From positions 9,123,115 through 9,187,114 of the forward strand of contig CP053161.1 in NCBI GenBank assembly GCA_014607495.2: a stretch of 64,000 bases of DNA, written 5' to 3'. Under the pieces are notes generated by a model. It was not told the origin of the DNA and made no database searches. It worked only from the letters and a program-made list of their open reading frames with translations. This DNA comes from Carposina sasakii (taxonomy: Eukaryota > Arthropoda > Insecta > Lepidoptera > Carposinidae). Numbering within the stretch: the stretch's first letter is position 1; the number at the start of each line of letters is the position of its first letter. This document shows, one piece after another, positions 12,793 to 25,100 of the stretch. Both the position numbers and the translations under genes were made by a program.

Positions 12793-15589
12793 CCATAGCA
12801 TTAAAATTTTTGTATGTAATATTCTTTGCTGTAGGTACCTACACGAAAAAGATTGTTGGTAATAACAATATTAATCGTCAAATAAAAATTAAGAAACCAC
12901 ACGTAATTAGGTAATCCGAGAGTCAACCATATTAGGTTTGAGAAAGTGACAAAAACTACACATTCAAGTACGAGCTGTTTATTGCCTGAGATTCTCATAA
13001 TAAATAAGAGTTATTAATTGTTATTAATCTTTCTTAAACAAACTTATATTATGGCATATCCCAATTTTTAAGTTTTTTAATGTTCTAGTTGGTGAAATTT
13101 AGTTTTTATTTTAATTTATATATTGGTTAGGTATGCGGAAATTATACAATGTAAAGAATACCTCAAACGTATATATGTTTATAAATCAGGTCGAACTATT
13201 ATCATGAAGTGGCCAATTCAATTTGACCAGACGTTAAATCGTCTACTATTTTGTCAACGTTTGGCCAAACGTATTAGGGTGTATAAAATATGTGGTGGCT
13301 TATATAAATAATATATATACACCATATATAAGTATACCATAAGGTATGATGGTATGATTTTTTTTGCTATTTTTAAGATATTTTCACAATATAATATTTA
13401 AAAACATAAAAGACTAATTACAAAAGCGATTCGCATCTAATGTTGCCTGGGCACGCTCGCTCCGCTCGCTCGGCTGGTGCGTTGGTGTCTAACCTAACCT
13501 AACCTAACCTATCGTTTAGGTTTTTGTTTAACAATATTATTATAAACCACCATTAAGTTTATTTTACAATTAACACACTATCCGTATACTTCTTCTTGTC
13601 ACCCTACTCTCTTTATGTAACCTAAAAAGAAAAACCTGCATCTTCACACATAAAGGTATGATTCATAACTATTTTGATATGATCAATAATCTTGACCATC
13701 ATGTGATCGGGCGTTTAGGCCCATATCGAGAAACGATTTTTACAATGCCCAAACCATATCTAGCCAATAGCAGTTGAACTTTTCATGTGCGAATTTCAGA
13801 ATACCATTTTATGAAATGATCAATTCTACGATATGGCCACGACATATATATAGAGTAAAAAGAAAATCGCATCCCAGTACCTACCTACTACACTTTCTAA
13901 AAACTGCCTTATGAGTATATAATTAATTTTGGCGTTTATTTGCCAAAAGACCTGCATCTAACTGACCGCCTAGTATTCCATATTATTGGCTTATTTTATG
14001 ACAAAATTAATTTAATGAATAGCTTAGGTATTACCACAAATTTTCGATGATAGTGGCGCTTTAGTGTATTTGCCTTTTTATTGTCTATGTAAAATACATT
14101 ATTAAGATCGCTTTCTAATTCCTATCGTAAAAAATGTTTGTCATGTTGTTAGACTAGGGCCATAAACTTTAATTTGTCCTTCATAAATAAATAAATATTA
14201 CGTAAAAGCCGGATATACAAATATTACGTTATAGTAAATAAAAACGTAAAAGTAACACATATACGCCTCGTTTACTCTTAGAAAGTAACCATAGAGTTCG
14301 TCTAACTACACTTTAATAGCTGTCATCCTAGCACTTATGTATGTTATCTTACTCGTATGTGTTAATTATTACCTACTAAAGTTGCGTATTTGCGATCCGT
14401 ATTTGACTATTCACAAGAATGGTCGGATCGAGGATTCAAAATTATTCAACGGTTAGCTGGAACGTTAAACATGAGATAAAACATGCACCTACCATATTTC
14501 CATTTGAGAATAAAAACGCGCACGCTCGTGACAAACCGGTTGGATGATCTTTACAAGACGTTGCAGGACGGGAATATCACCTGTATGTAGCCTGTTACGG
14601 GCTCAATTACTGCTCATCTGACAATGATAATTGAGGTTAGTAAGAAGGACAGCTGCTTTTAGAAATAATAGTAATTTTTGATGCATGTTTCTTTGTAACA
14701 AACCTTAACACACAATACCGGTGAGCAAACAAACGGTATTGAGCAAGTTGTTATTATCCAGAATCGTGTCAGACCTTCGGTACAAAATCGTCTTGAAAAA
14801 TGTATTTAAAATGCTAGTTGCATAATCAAAAATGCAAAATAAACGGCTTCAATAACAATTTAAACGAAAGCATTCGACATACAAATCGATGTAACGAATG
14901 GTAACGATCGTGCTTGCAAACGGAATTATTTTAAATCGGCGGCATCAGCATTGCGCGCGCGGATCATTTTGATGAGAAACCTACGAGTCTTCGATTGCAT
15001 ACCAATCACCAATTTGAAGTGAACTAATTTAATTAAACTAATTATAGGTATAAAAGTCTTTCACCTGATCAATAGATGATATTAGGGATTAATTCGGCGG
15101 TCGGAGTTCACTACGCGCGCGGTTCATTGAAGTAGGCTAAAATTGATGAGTACTAGAAAACCTACGGTATAAGTTGTAAAAGGAGTCTTCAAACGAAACA
15201 CCTTATATAATTGAGATTGAACTTCATGTACTGTAGATATAGTTACGTCGTGCACGTAAGTTCGTTTAATCACAGTGCTTTGAAGTGAGTATTTAATTTC
15301 AGTGAGGTTTTTAAGCAGTAATACTAATTGAACCAGAGCAAGATAAATTTGCTTAGGTAATAAGTAAGTTTGCTTTCTATTTGACCTGATCATTCCCAGA
15401 TATAGATGCTTTTCTATACAACATAATATACGCATAGTCACATACTTCGGAGTTAAGAGTCAGTAGGTGAGCTCGAAGCCATAAATTTATAAATATTACA
15501 ATTCGATAGTTAAAATAGAGCCACGGTAAGAGACAGTGAGCAATTTACAGGTGCATAGGAGCTCACATAATTAACCGATCAGTGCTCTT
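12793..15589. other. Mostly no feature
   Basis: Apart from the CpG-rich (CCTAA)n block at 13440-13520, AT-rich non-coding DNA with no supported gene. Confidence 0.45.
13440..13520. repeat. CpG-rich cgctcgctcgg block with (CCTAA)n
   Basis: gcacgctcgctccgctcgct is followed by a run of 4-5 CCTAA units at 13489-13511. Same pairing as inside the MITE at 11345-11594, in reverse orientation, so it is probably a related mobile element whose ends I cannot fix. Confidence 0.5.
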
Positions 15590-15965
15590 GCCGTCCAGTG
15601 AGGTATCCCGGAAAAGTCTCAATTGCACTCCCCTGACACCAAGTTTTTCAAGTTTGTTAATAAGAATGGGCACAGAGACGTGTCAAATGCCTTCGCGAGA
15701 TCCAAAAAAATGCATAGCGTCTTGTTACCAAATCCAAGTTGGAGGTGATATAGTCAGTTAACTTATTGACTGCATCTTCTGAAGATTTTCGACGCCTGAA
15801 GCCAAATTGGTTTTCTGCTATAAGGCTTTTCGAGGTAATTAATCTGACTGTTTATTTTATTTTTTTAAAATTTTTGACAATGATGGCAAGATTGAAATAG
15901 GCCAATACACGGTCTCTTCCCCAACTTGTGGATTGGGTGAATTAGTGAGCGCTTAAAAACCCCCG
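15590..15965 (-). pseudogene. Jockey-like LINE reverse transcriptase remnant
   Basis: Read on the minus strand, three frames together give recognisable reverse transcriptase blocks. An IHPIHK-type start of the fingers comes first (15862-15962), then AENQFGFRRRKSSEDAVNKL (15730-15830), then an AFDTS-like catalytic-palm approach followed by a RDYLTG-like end (15590-15700). Frameshifts and stops break the frame, so it is inactive. Endonuclease and 3' part are absent. Confidence 0.75.
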
Positions 15966-16334
15966 GGTAATTATCCGTTGTTTGTCATACATAATATAAC
16001 CACGGGAGACCTGCGGTGGTAGAGTTATAAAATCGATCATCGCGGTTACGATTACCGATCATTACGCAATGCCTATCTATTTCGAATCGTCAAATAAATT
16101 TAATTTGGTTCCGAATAATGAATTTCTATGCATACATATTCTATGGAAAATTGAAATGGCCCGTGCTGTGATTGGCTGTTAATCATCAAGTTAATTAATG
16201 CATTAAAAAATACGGTCTCTGTAGTAGGTACATACATAATCGGTGCTACTATACCAATCATAAACCACGTTTAAAGTAATAGCTACCATCCGTTAAACAA
16301 GACATATGATAGCAAAATGTATGGAATTACTTTT

Positions 16335-16545
16335 TTGACTATAGGTTTTTTATAATGTTCGTCTGTCTGTTTGTTTGTTCTGGCTAATCTCTGAAACATT
16401 TGGACCGAATTTGATGCGACTTTTACTGATAGCTGATATAATAAGGAGTAACTTAGGCTACTTTTGTTCCCGAAATTCCCACGGGAACGGGAAATAACCG
16501 GTATTGTTAAGTTTACGCAGACGAAGTCGCAGGCCGCGGCTAGTA
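16335..16545 (-). repeat. Dispersed 'acttcgtctgcg' repeat, minus strand
   Basis: Minus-strand copy: acgcagacgaagtcgcagg near 16515 is the inverted head, and tataatgttcgtctgtctg at 16351 is the tail end. It includes aaattcccacgggaacggga. Confidence 0.6.
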
Positions 16546-16781
16546 GTTAAATAAATTCATGGTACCTACTCGTATACATAACTGTCCACCTATGAAATGA
16601 TGGTATTGTTAATTTATCAACACTTCAATAAACAACACGACATGTAAACAAAATGTTAGTAGGAAGGTGAGCTATAAATAAACATAGGGTTATTCGAAGA
16701 TGTTGACAGCAACAATAGAAGAACTTATAATCCCAAGTGTAGTTTCCAAGTAACGACTGTTACTTAGTGTAAATAGTAACG

Positions 16782-16915
16782 GTCAATTTCAATACTAGAA
16801 ATCATACAGAAATTTTGTATTGTTTTTATTCTAAATTTGAAATTTTGTATGAAAACAATGGAACGTTAATCTAAAATATGCAAAAAATCTCTCGAGATCG
16901 GTTATTGAAATTGGC
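16782..16915. mobile_element. MITE, ~134 bp, copy 1
   Basis: gtcaatttcaata...tattgaaattggc TIRs. Nearly the same length and interior (gcaaaaaatctctcgagat) as the element at 20133-20259. Confidence 0.6.
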
Positions 16916-17549
16916 TTGTAGGTAGGGCTAAAACTACTACTTTTTTACTTATAGCGACTACATAAAAGCTTTTATTGGTACTTGAGCTTCAAATTATAAT
17001 CTCAAATCCCATTCAAATAATAAATTGGGTGATATACGTTTAACAGTCAACTAAACAAACGTATTATTAATTACGCTATAATAGGCTAAAAGAAGGTGGA
17101 TTCATTTAAATGCAATTTTGTCACTACCTGCATTTTTAAGCTTTTTATAATAATGATGTTGATAATGTTCTGACTTACATAACTTAATTTCCTCCTGCCT
17201 TACATGGTTTGTAAAAATACGAGCCATGGGTGTGGCCCGTCCTTATGCAAGACTTTTCTTTATTGCATAACTAACGGAAGTAGCATATTAATGCAAATTA
17301 CATTAGTTGACATTGTTAAGGGCAAGAAGGGCTTTCGTTTTGGCTATAATTGGAAATGTCGGTTATTTATTGCATTTATTACGTATAGGAGAGCGTATAT
17401 TTTATTTACTTCTTGTGTTACTTTGAATAGGTTATGTGTGGGTTTTTGGAGGAGGTATCTCAAAATGCAAGTCTCACTTTTCTTATTTACCTGTTTGGCA
17501 TCGTAGTCACTGAAGGATTCGAGTAGACCGATGTTGCAGTATTTGATTT

Positions 17550-17737
17550 AAGGTATGATTCCGAGTTAAGCAGCACGCTGCACTGCTAGCCTTTTTAGTG
17601 CTGCCACGACATTGCTGCGTAGCTCGGAATAATATACTCTCATATAAGCCTGTAGACAATGTATGCGGACCAGTATTGCTGCGGCAGCAATGCAGCGGCG
17701 GCAGTGCAGCATGCTGCTTAGCTCGGAATCATACCTT
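17550..17737. mobile_element. MITE with ~38-bp TIRs
   Basis: aaggtatgattccgagttaa (17550) is inverted at 17718-17737 (agctcggaatcatacctt). TIRs include gcagcacgctgcactgc. A TTA target duplication is plausible. Confidence 0.75.
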
Positions 17738-18914
17738 TAGATATTTCTATATTATTGACGACAACGTCGAAAAAATGTTATTTTATACCAAATAAATGGC
17801 CACGGTTATTAAGAAGCACTTCGATTTATTTGTTGGGTTAGACACTACAAAAAATATGTATTAAAACTGAAAATTTACTCAGGTCAAAGTTTACTTACTC
17901 TACATAAAACAGGGTACCTATGAAAATTGGTGGGATAATAGTGATTCATTTTCTTTTGAAATACGTGTAACTACCATGTCGTAACATTGCATCACTAATG
18001 AATTGATCATTCGTATCTGATTATGATAAACGCCAGAGGGAAGAGATCGGGCAATTTATTCCATGTTACGAGACATTATTTATATTCAAGTTTTTATTGT
18101 TTGGCACTCGGAACAGTCGGCACAACGGAAATGAAATAACAGTTTTGATAACTAACGTAACAATGGTGGGCTATTATTAGTATTTCGTTTTAGGCGTATG
18201 TATGCTAATACATAATATTATTAGTGAGAGTTTATAGTTGGGAAATACATAGTGGCTGGATTTGTTATATTATGATACCCACAGAACACTATGATGATAC
18301 CTATCTATAGGTACATAGATGTTATGGACATTGCAGTGCACTTTGTTATTGTCATATTTTCAAATGATTTTGTTGTCTTTATTTTAGCCCAGTCTAAGAA
18401 GCAAAAATAAAAATAATAAATACGAAAGTTTTGAAATTTGGTGAAAATGTTCCTTCTAGCTTATTATTGAACGTGTTAAAAGTCCTGAACAATTGAAGTT
18501 CTTCATTGACTGGCCTATAGCAATAATAAGGTAATTCAGGTTGCCAGCGATTTTATTATTAGTACCCGCCTATGTGCTTACTCTTTTTTATATTTTCAGT
18601 GAAATCATTTGAATTAAGTTTTAAATTCAAGCCTAGCGTGTAAATTGTTCGTTAAATTAGCATCGGTCGGACTTTTCACAAAACTTTGCGTTTTAACCTT
18701 AATAGTTTCATGCTAAAACTTATTCCATTTGATTTAATGTTCCGAAAGGCCTCGAAGCCTAAACGATTTCTTGAGTTGATTTCACGAGGTTTTAACATCC
18801 CAATAAATAGAAGTACTTAGGTACTATACGCAAAAAAAGGTTTACTAGGTACTAAAATAATCTATAAAATTAGTTATAAGAGGTCAAGGCATGGATTAAA
18901 TTTCGCTTAAGTAC

Positions 18915-18980
18915 TGAAATGATATTGGGGAGCCAACTACCAAGTTCCAACTCGAGACTTTTTGAGAATTGCCCCCTGGG
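18915..18980. repeat. Partial MITE related to 27765-28041
   Basis: actcgagactttttgagaat then tgccccctg matches the right end of the element at 27765-28041 (ctcgagacttttagagcat then ggcccccag). Confidence 0.4.
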
Positions 18981-20132
18981 TATGTAACCGGGAAGTAGCA
19001 GCTGGGTTAGAACAAGGCTTAGACGTGTATGTCAAAAATTAACAATTGCTATTTTTTAACTCGATACCCCAATATGCACTTGATACAGAAGTCATGCACT
19101 ACTTGTCATATACTGTTCTTGAATTATTGTATAATTCTAAACGACAAAAGTATTTTATTCCGTTTCGTAAGCAACGAAATACATATAATGTAATCGAATT
19201 GCGTATTTTTGTAGAAATACGAAAGCACAATGCAGAAATGTGAGTACCTAGTATCTGTTTTCTGTGAGTGTTTATTTATAGTAGGTATCGTGTTACGTTG
19301 GGTAGTATAGGATCGCCATTAAAGTAAATGCTTGCTTCAAATTATCACCTTCGCATGTCTAGAAAATGTCACCTCTAGAAATTTGGAGTGACGTGAGCTA
19401 GAAATTATGGAAATTGTTATCAAGTTTCATTTAATTAACAGTTGACTTACTAAACTCTTAAAATATTTTAGGTGTACACAACCTGTATAATCCTGTAGTA
19501 GGTACCCACATCTGTCATATAAATCATTACTTCCTACAGTTTACTTTAAGTAGTGAATTTTTAATCTTAGAGTTTAAAGACGAAGTTTGCTATTCGTATC
19601 AGTACTAGAGAGCTCTCTAATTGTCTACTATAACAGAGTTGTAATAGAAGGAAACACAGGTAGTCAGTCCTTATCAAAGGCGACATACTCGCACGTTCTG
19701 AAAGTTTGTTGATCAATCATCACCCATGAAGCCACTATGATAAACCATTAATAAGCATGCGCTGCACTGTAGGTCTTAATCGTCTACATGACACAGAATG
19801 ACACACGGATGACTGTGCTTACATCAGTATGCAAGTGCTACCTCCTCGTCGCCATTTTGTCTTCAAACAAAGAGGTCTATCAGATCAAAAGGTCGATCAC
19901 ATTCGCATCTGCATGAGGAATGTTTGATTGGGCAATAAAGTTATTTTAAGCTTTCTACATCTTTTATAATCTAACTTATGTAAGGATCGATGTTAGGTTT
20001 ATAAAATACTCACGCTATGTAACTGTATTGACAAATTGTTATTTTATTTTTAGCTATCTGGATGCGTAAAAAAGAAGTTGTCTTGATTTTCATGGAATTT
20101 TCGGAAGAATCTTCCATCTACAATTTTACTAA

Positions 20133-20259
20133 TGGCCATTTCCAATACTAGAGATCAAAAAGAATCCCGGATTTTTAAATTTCAATTCCAATGAAAACAA
20201 TTGAAGATTAAATCTGAAATACGCAAAAAATCTCACGAGATTGGTTATTGAAATTGGCT
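20133..20259. mobile_element. MITE, ~127 bp, copy 2
   Basis: tggccatttccaatactaga ... ggttattgaaattggctg; same family as 16782-16915. Confidence 0.6.
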
Positions 20260-22177
20260 GTTTTTTAATACTTATATTACTAATAGCTTCTACACTTAGG
20301 CTGATATACATACTGCAAAGTAACATATTATATCAAAATCGGTAGCTTTTGAATGACAAACTTGTACCTAAACATCTTCACATTCCCATAAAATATAATA
20401 ATTATTATATTTATAATATTACCAGGAATAGGAGAAGTAAGTAATTAATATAAAATTTCACTAAGGAAATTATATGTACACATTTAAGCTTTTACTGGAG
20501 TCCTGTTTGCTACCTATAAATATATAGGCCGATTATATTATCCGTGTAACTAGATTCATCTCTAAAGTTTTATTAACTCGCTCCACTATTTTATTACACT
20601 ACATAACAAGTAACTAGAGCCTATTCAGCACGCACTATATTCACAAGTTCCTTATTAGCTTGACATTTTAGACCAGGATCTTCATGTACCATTGTACACT
20701 CAGCAGACGATATTATATTTAAAATGGCCGAATCATTAGTTCTCTTTATTGCTTTGTCACGCACGTTTCTACAAGTATCTGTCGTGCACTCATGGGAACT
20801 ATTCTGTCGGTCACTTTACCTTGGAAACTAAAATGGAATTCCCCAAGGAGCATTCACAACGTGCCCTGTCAGGTCATGACCATTGTCTTTGTAATTAAAG
20901 GATTAAGCGGATTAGGATTCCTGTATATCTAGTTCTCATTGTCTGGTAGATTTCGACATGATTATTATCATGGTATGAATCAGATAGTCTCATGGCTAGT
21001 GATAGATATAGATATAATTGGTAAAATCGGATGTCTACGCGTAAAAATACATACCAAGATAATGAACACATGTGGTTTTCTTAGATTTTCTTATAGATTC
21101 TGTTAAATGGTAAGCTGAGGTTTATTTAGCATTATTTCCGAGACAATTTTTTGTTCGATTTTGTAGCCGAAAAGTAATATAATTCTAGAAATTAATTTTT
21201 AATATGGGTTTGTTTTGTATTACATTAAGAGCGACAGGTTATAATGAATTGGTATAACCCTATAAAGAAAAGAGGTATAATCCTATAATTATTTCTACAA
21301 AGATGCCTGTCAAAATATAGGTCCATCCACAAATCAACTGGACTATCATTCTGTCACTCTCATCACTTGCAAACTTTCCATTCTCATTTGTTTTTTCGTA
21401 AAGCAGAGTTTGAACACTCCTAAGTACTGATTAAAGTTCAATATCGGATTTGAACTAGACCAGACTCCTGCATAGATATAAAATGCAGTGCACACGCACA
21501 CTAGTTATGTCCGGATAAGGTCTAAACTGATACAGCTCACTCGACCGGATACGAGAGCACTCGGCCTGCCATTTCTAATGTTACTGCGGATGCCGCAATT
21601 GCTTCCCTACATCTGTTCGTTTGATACGTCCGAGTTGCTTCTTTTTTGCTAACTGGTTACTGTACCAGGGGCACGACATCCTCTTCCTTTCGTGTTTGGT
21701 TTGTTTTATTGCTCAGGTATACTATAATACTTATACATTCTAATTTCATATAAAAAAACGCAAAACATTTTGTTCACTTGTCTCCTGCCTGTGTCATTTC
21801 GATACAAATCGAATAGGTATAACAGAATAGAGTAATATCCTAAGTAGGATAAAGGAGCTTTACCTTATTTATTACCTACGAAAATAAGAATAACTTATTT
21901 TCGGATTCCGGTTCCGTTATTTTTCGATAATGCACACTGACGGAGTAAGGACGAGTATTCGTGGTCAAAAGTTGTAGTATAGTCGTGACTCGTGACCGAC
22001 TGATTGATTTTACATTCTGAAGAAGACAAGACTTACGTATTAAAAACTCTAAACAAACTTGCATAAAAGTTTACGAGAGCCACCAACATTGATTAGGTTT
22101 GAAGTTGTTGGCATTAATTTAAAGAACATGTCCTTATTTTGTAATATACCGTATTTTTTTTGTTACAGGCACAGAGA

Positions 22178-25100
22178 ATGGAGGGCGGAGTGAATGATTT
22201 TAGCAGAAAACTGCGAATAGAACAGGTAAAATTTAGAAACAATCTTTATAATACTGCACGTTTATATTTATAACTTATATTACCACCAATTAATTCAGAA
22301 TAACAATGTTACATATCTCTAAAAATTACACTTAATTCGATAGTTCACCGGTGATTTATCGTTCGGGAAACTGGTGGTTAATCGATTCCTTTGTGCAATC
22401 GAGAGCGTGTTCGCGTCCAGTATGATTGACATATCGAGAATGTTTGACATCTGTCAGATGGAAGGCTAGTTGGTTACGTAACCGGTTCACCGCATTAGCA
22501 CCTGTAATCTATATTTGAACACAGACCGCACGATCAGCTGTTTTCTGCGATAGTTTTTTTAGTTTTTTTTCGATTTACCGTTGCCCGCAGGTGAAATTTA
22601 TTACTGACATTTGTTAATTATGGTAAATTAATCGATAACTGCTACTCGATGCAGACTAGCGTGACACACATAGTTTTGTAGGTCAGCATTTTTTGCATTT
22701 ATTTCTTTAGTTTTGTACTCGTTATTTCGCACGGAATAATATCATATAGGTACAGTTAAGTTCAGAAACATTATGGTAACATCTAAGTATCGTATCATAA
22801 GATACGAAGTTTTTTAAGTAATGTTTTTATATTATTTTACAGCTTTATCAGATACCGTTTGCGTGATTATGGAATCCAACATAGAATCTGCCCTGAGATT
22901 ATAGATTTTTTTGGATGTTGTTTGTAAATTATTTGATTATTTAAATCTTCCACCATAAATGCTTTACCTACTACACTTAATTAAAGATAGAGCAGATAGA
23001 TCCAATTCAATATTTTAGCATCGGCATCCGAAAGCGGTTTATGTAACTGTTCGACTTGCGGCGCGTGCTCAGAGTAGATCGATAAACTATAAATCGATTA
23101 ATAATCAAACCTTTCTGTCTTTCAGTCTTCTATCTATTTCGGTATAATATGAAAAGTATTGTATTTTTATATGTAAGACTAGCAGCTGGAGGGTAATCGC
23201 CCTATTGTTGAACGATTAGCCAAAACTAAACCACAACCAAAAACGTTCCATTGAAAGGTAAAAACTTGGTCATTTAGCCCGATCGCCTTCTTGTATATCA
23301 CATTAGCGAATGTAACGTATAACGTGTATCTATTTTGCCTCACTCCTCGACAATTTATCATCGAATTATCGTAACATTTATAAACAGAATATGTATTAAC
23401 ATAAAACTATGTGGTCATAAAACCTAAACCATTAGTCATAATTAAGCACACATCTTAACTCCTTTCTAAAATGAGAAGTGGCCAATTGTTAACCTAATAA
23501 CTGATGGCTCACTTTCCGTTGCATAACGTTATTATCTCCTGTGTTACCTGCGACAGGTAATGGTTGCCATTAGTAACTGCTTTGTCGTGTTAAAATTATG
23601 TGAAAATAAATAAATATCTAATTAATTACACATCTTCATAGGAATCGTGTAAAATTGTAAACTGTTTGGTAAAAGCAAATATTATAACTAGATGGGTAAA
23701 TATTATAATTAGGTAGATGACTAGCGGTCGCCCACGAGTTCGTCCGCCTAAAAGACTGGTCCCTAGTTATACATATAAACCTTCCTCTTAAATCACTCTA
23801 AGTATTTAAAAAACCACATCAAAATACGTAACGTTGTTTTAAATATCTAAGCATACATATGGATAGAGAGCGGGATGAAAACGACTTTGTTTTGCAATAC
23901 ATATGTAGTAATGACCACGATGTAGAATGCTACCTATCTATACCTTTGCGTGAAATAGTAAAAAATCTACTATGCAAATAGTTTACCGCACGCCCTGCAC
24001 GATTATATCACGATTAAACTCTATAATCACAAACCTACGTAATTCCTGATCATAATCAATATAATCTTTTCATAATACAATCACTGTAATATCTGTCTAT
24101 TACAAATGTAAATGGGAGCACAATGTACATTTGTATAATCGTGCATGACATTTAGTTCACAAAATAGGTATTACGAGAAAATGCCAACGTAGAGTGCATT
24201 TCACGAAATAGTTCCTTTGAACGATGTCGCTAATCGTTCTGTGTAAGAATAACATGTACCTATTTGGAACTGCATATAAAAAAAAATGATAGTTCCAAAA
24301 TCATGCACGGGAGTTATTCAATGAAACCGACAAAGGTATTCTGTAGCACTTTTCCATCTCTGGGCGTGGGCTAAAATACATTTTTTTAATGTCAATTTTG
24401 GTAGATATTTTCTAAAATCCTTCTTCATTACCTTAAAAGGTATCCCGTTTATCTAATCTTGATAAGTTCACCTACTAAGCCGTGTACGGTGATTTATTAC
24501 CAGAATCTTGAATACTATCTAGCTTACCATTAACTTAACATGGGTTAGTTTCTGAGGTAATATTAGAAGTGTTACTTTTTACAAATTAGATAATGAAGAA
24601 GATTTCAGATTCCTAGTAAGGAGAGGTTACTTTAGTTAGAGTCAAATAAACTGGTTACATACCATTGAATTTTGTCTTACATCTTCATTACAAAATCTTA
24701 CTATTTTGTTTTTCATAACTTAGGTATCAGTGACGTGATTATATTAGTACATCTAAGAGTTAGGAACATTAGTCCTGCCACTTATATAAATTGTTCTTCT
24801 CAAAATAGTTATATAGCTTTTGATATAGCTATTTTACCCCCACCTTTTTAAAATTATTCTCTTTCTCTTGATAACACATCTCCCACATTACAAGTATAAC
24901 TGATTTTGAAATTGGACATAGATATAACATAGATTTCTTTACAAGCACACAAGATATTCTGGGGTCAATATAAGGGCGAGAAAGTAATAGGTACCTTTCT
25001 AACTTAATTACTTGAGAAATACTTTTTGCAAGTAAAAGTTACGAGTTAGTTATTAGATTAGATTATCTTTCCTAGATTATTTCCAGACGTCTTATTCTGA

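Noticed and set aside
13489..13511. Interstitial telomere or ancient chromosome fusion
   Set aside because: Too short, and tied to a repeated cgagcgagc block found at two other places.
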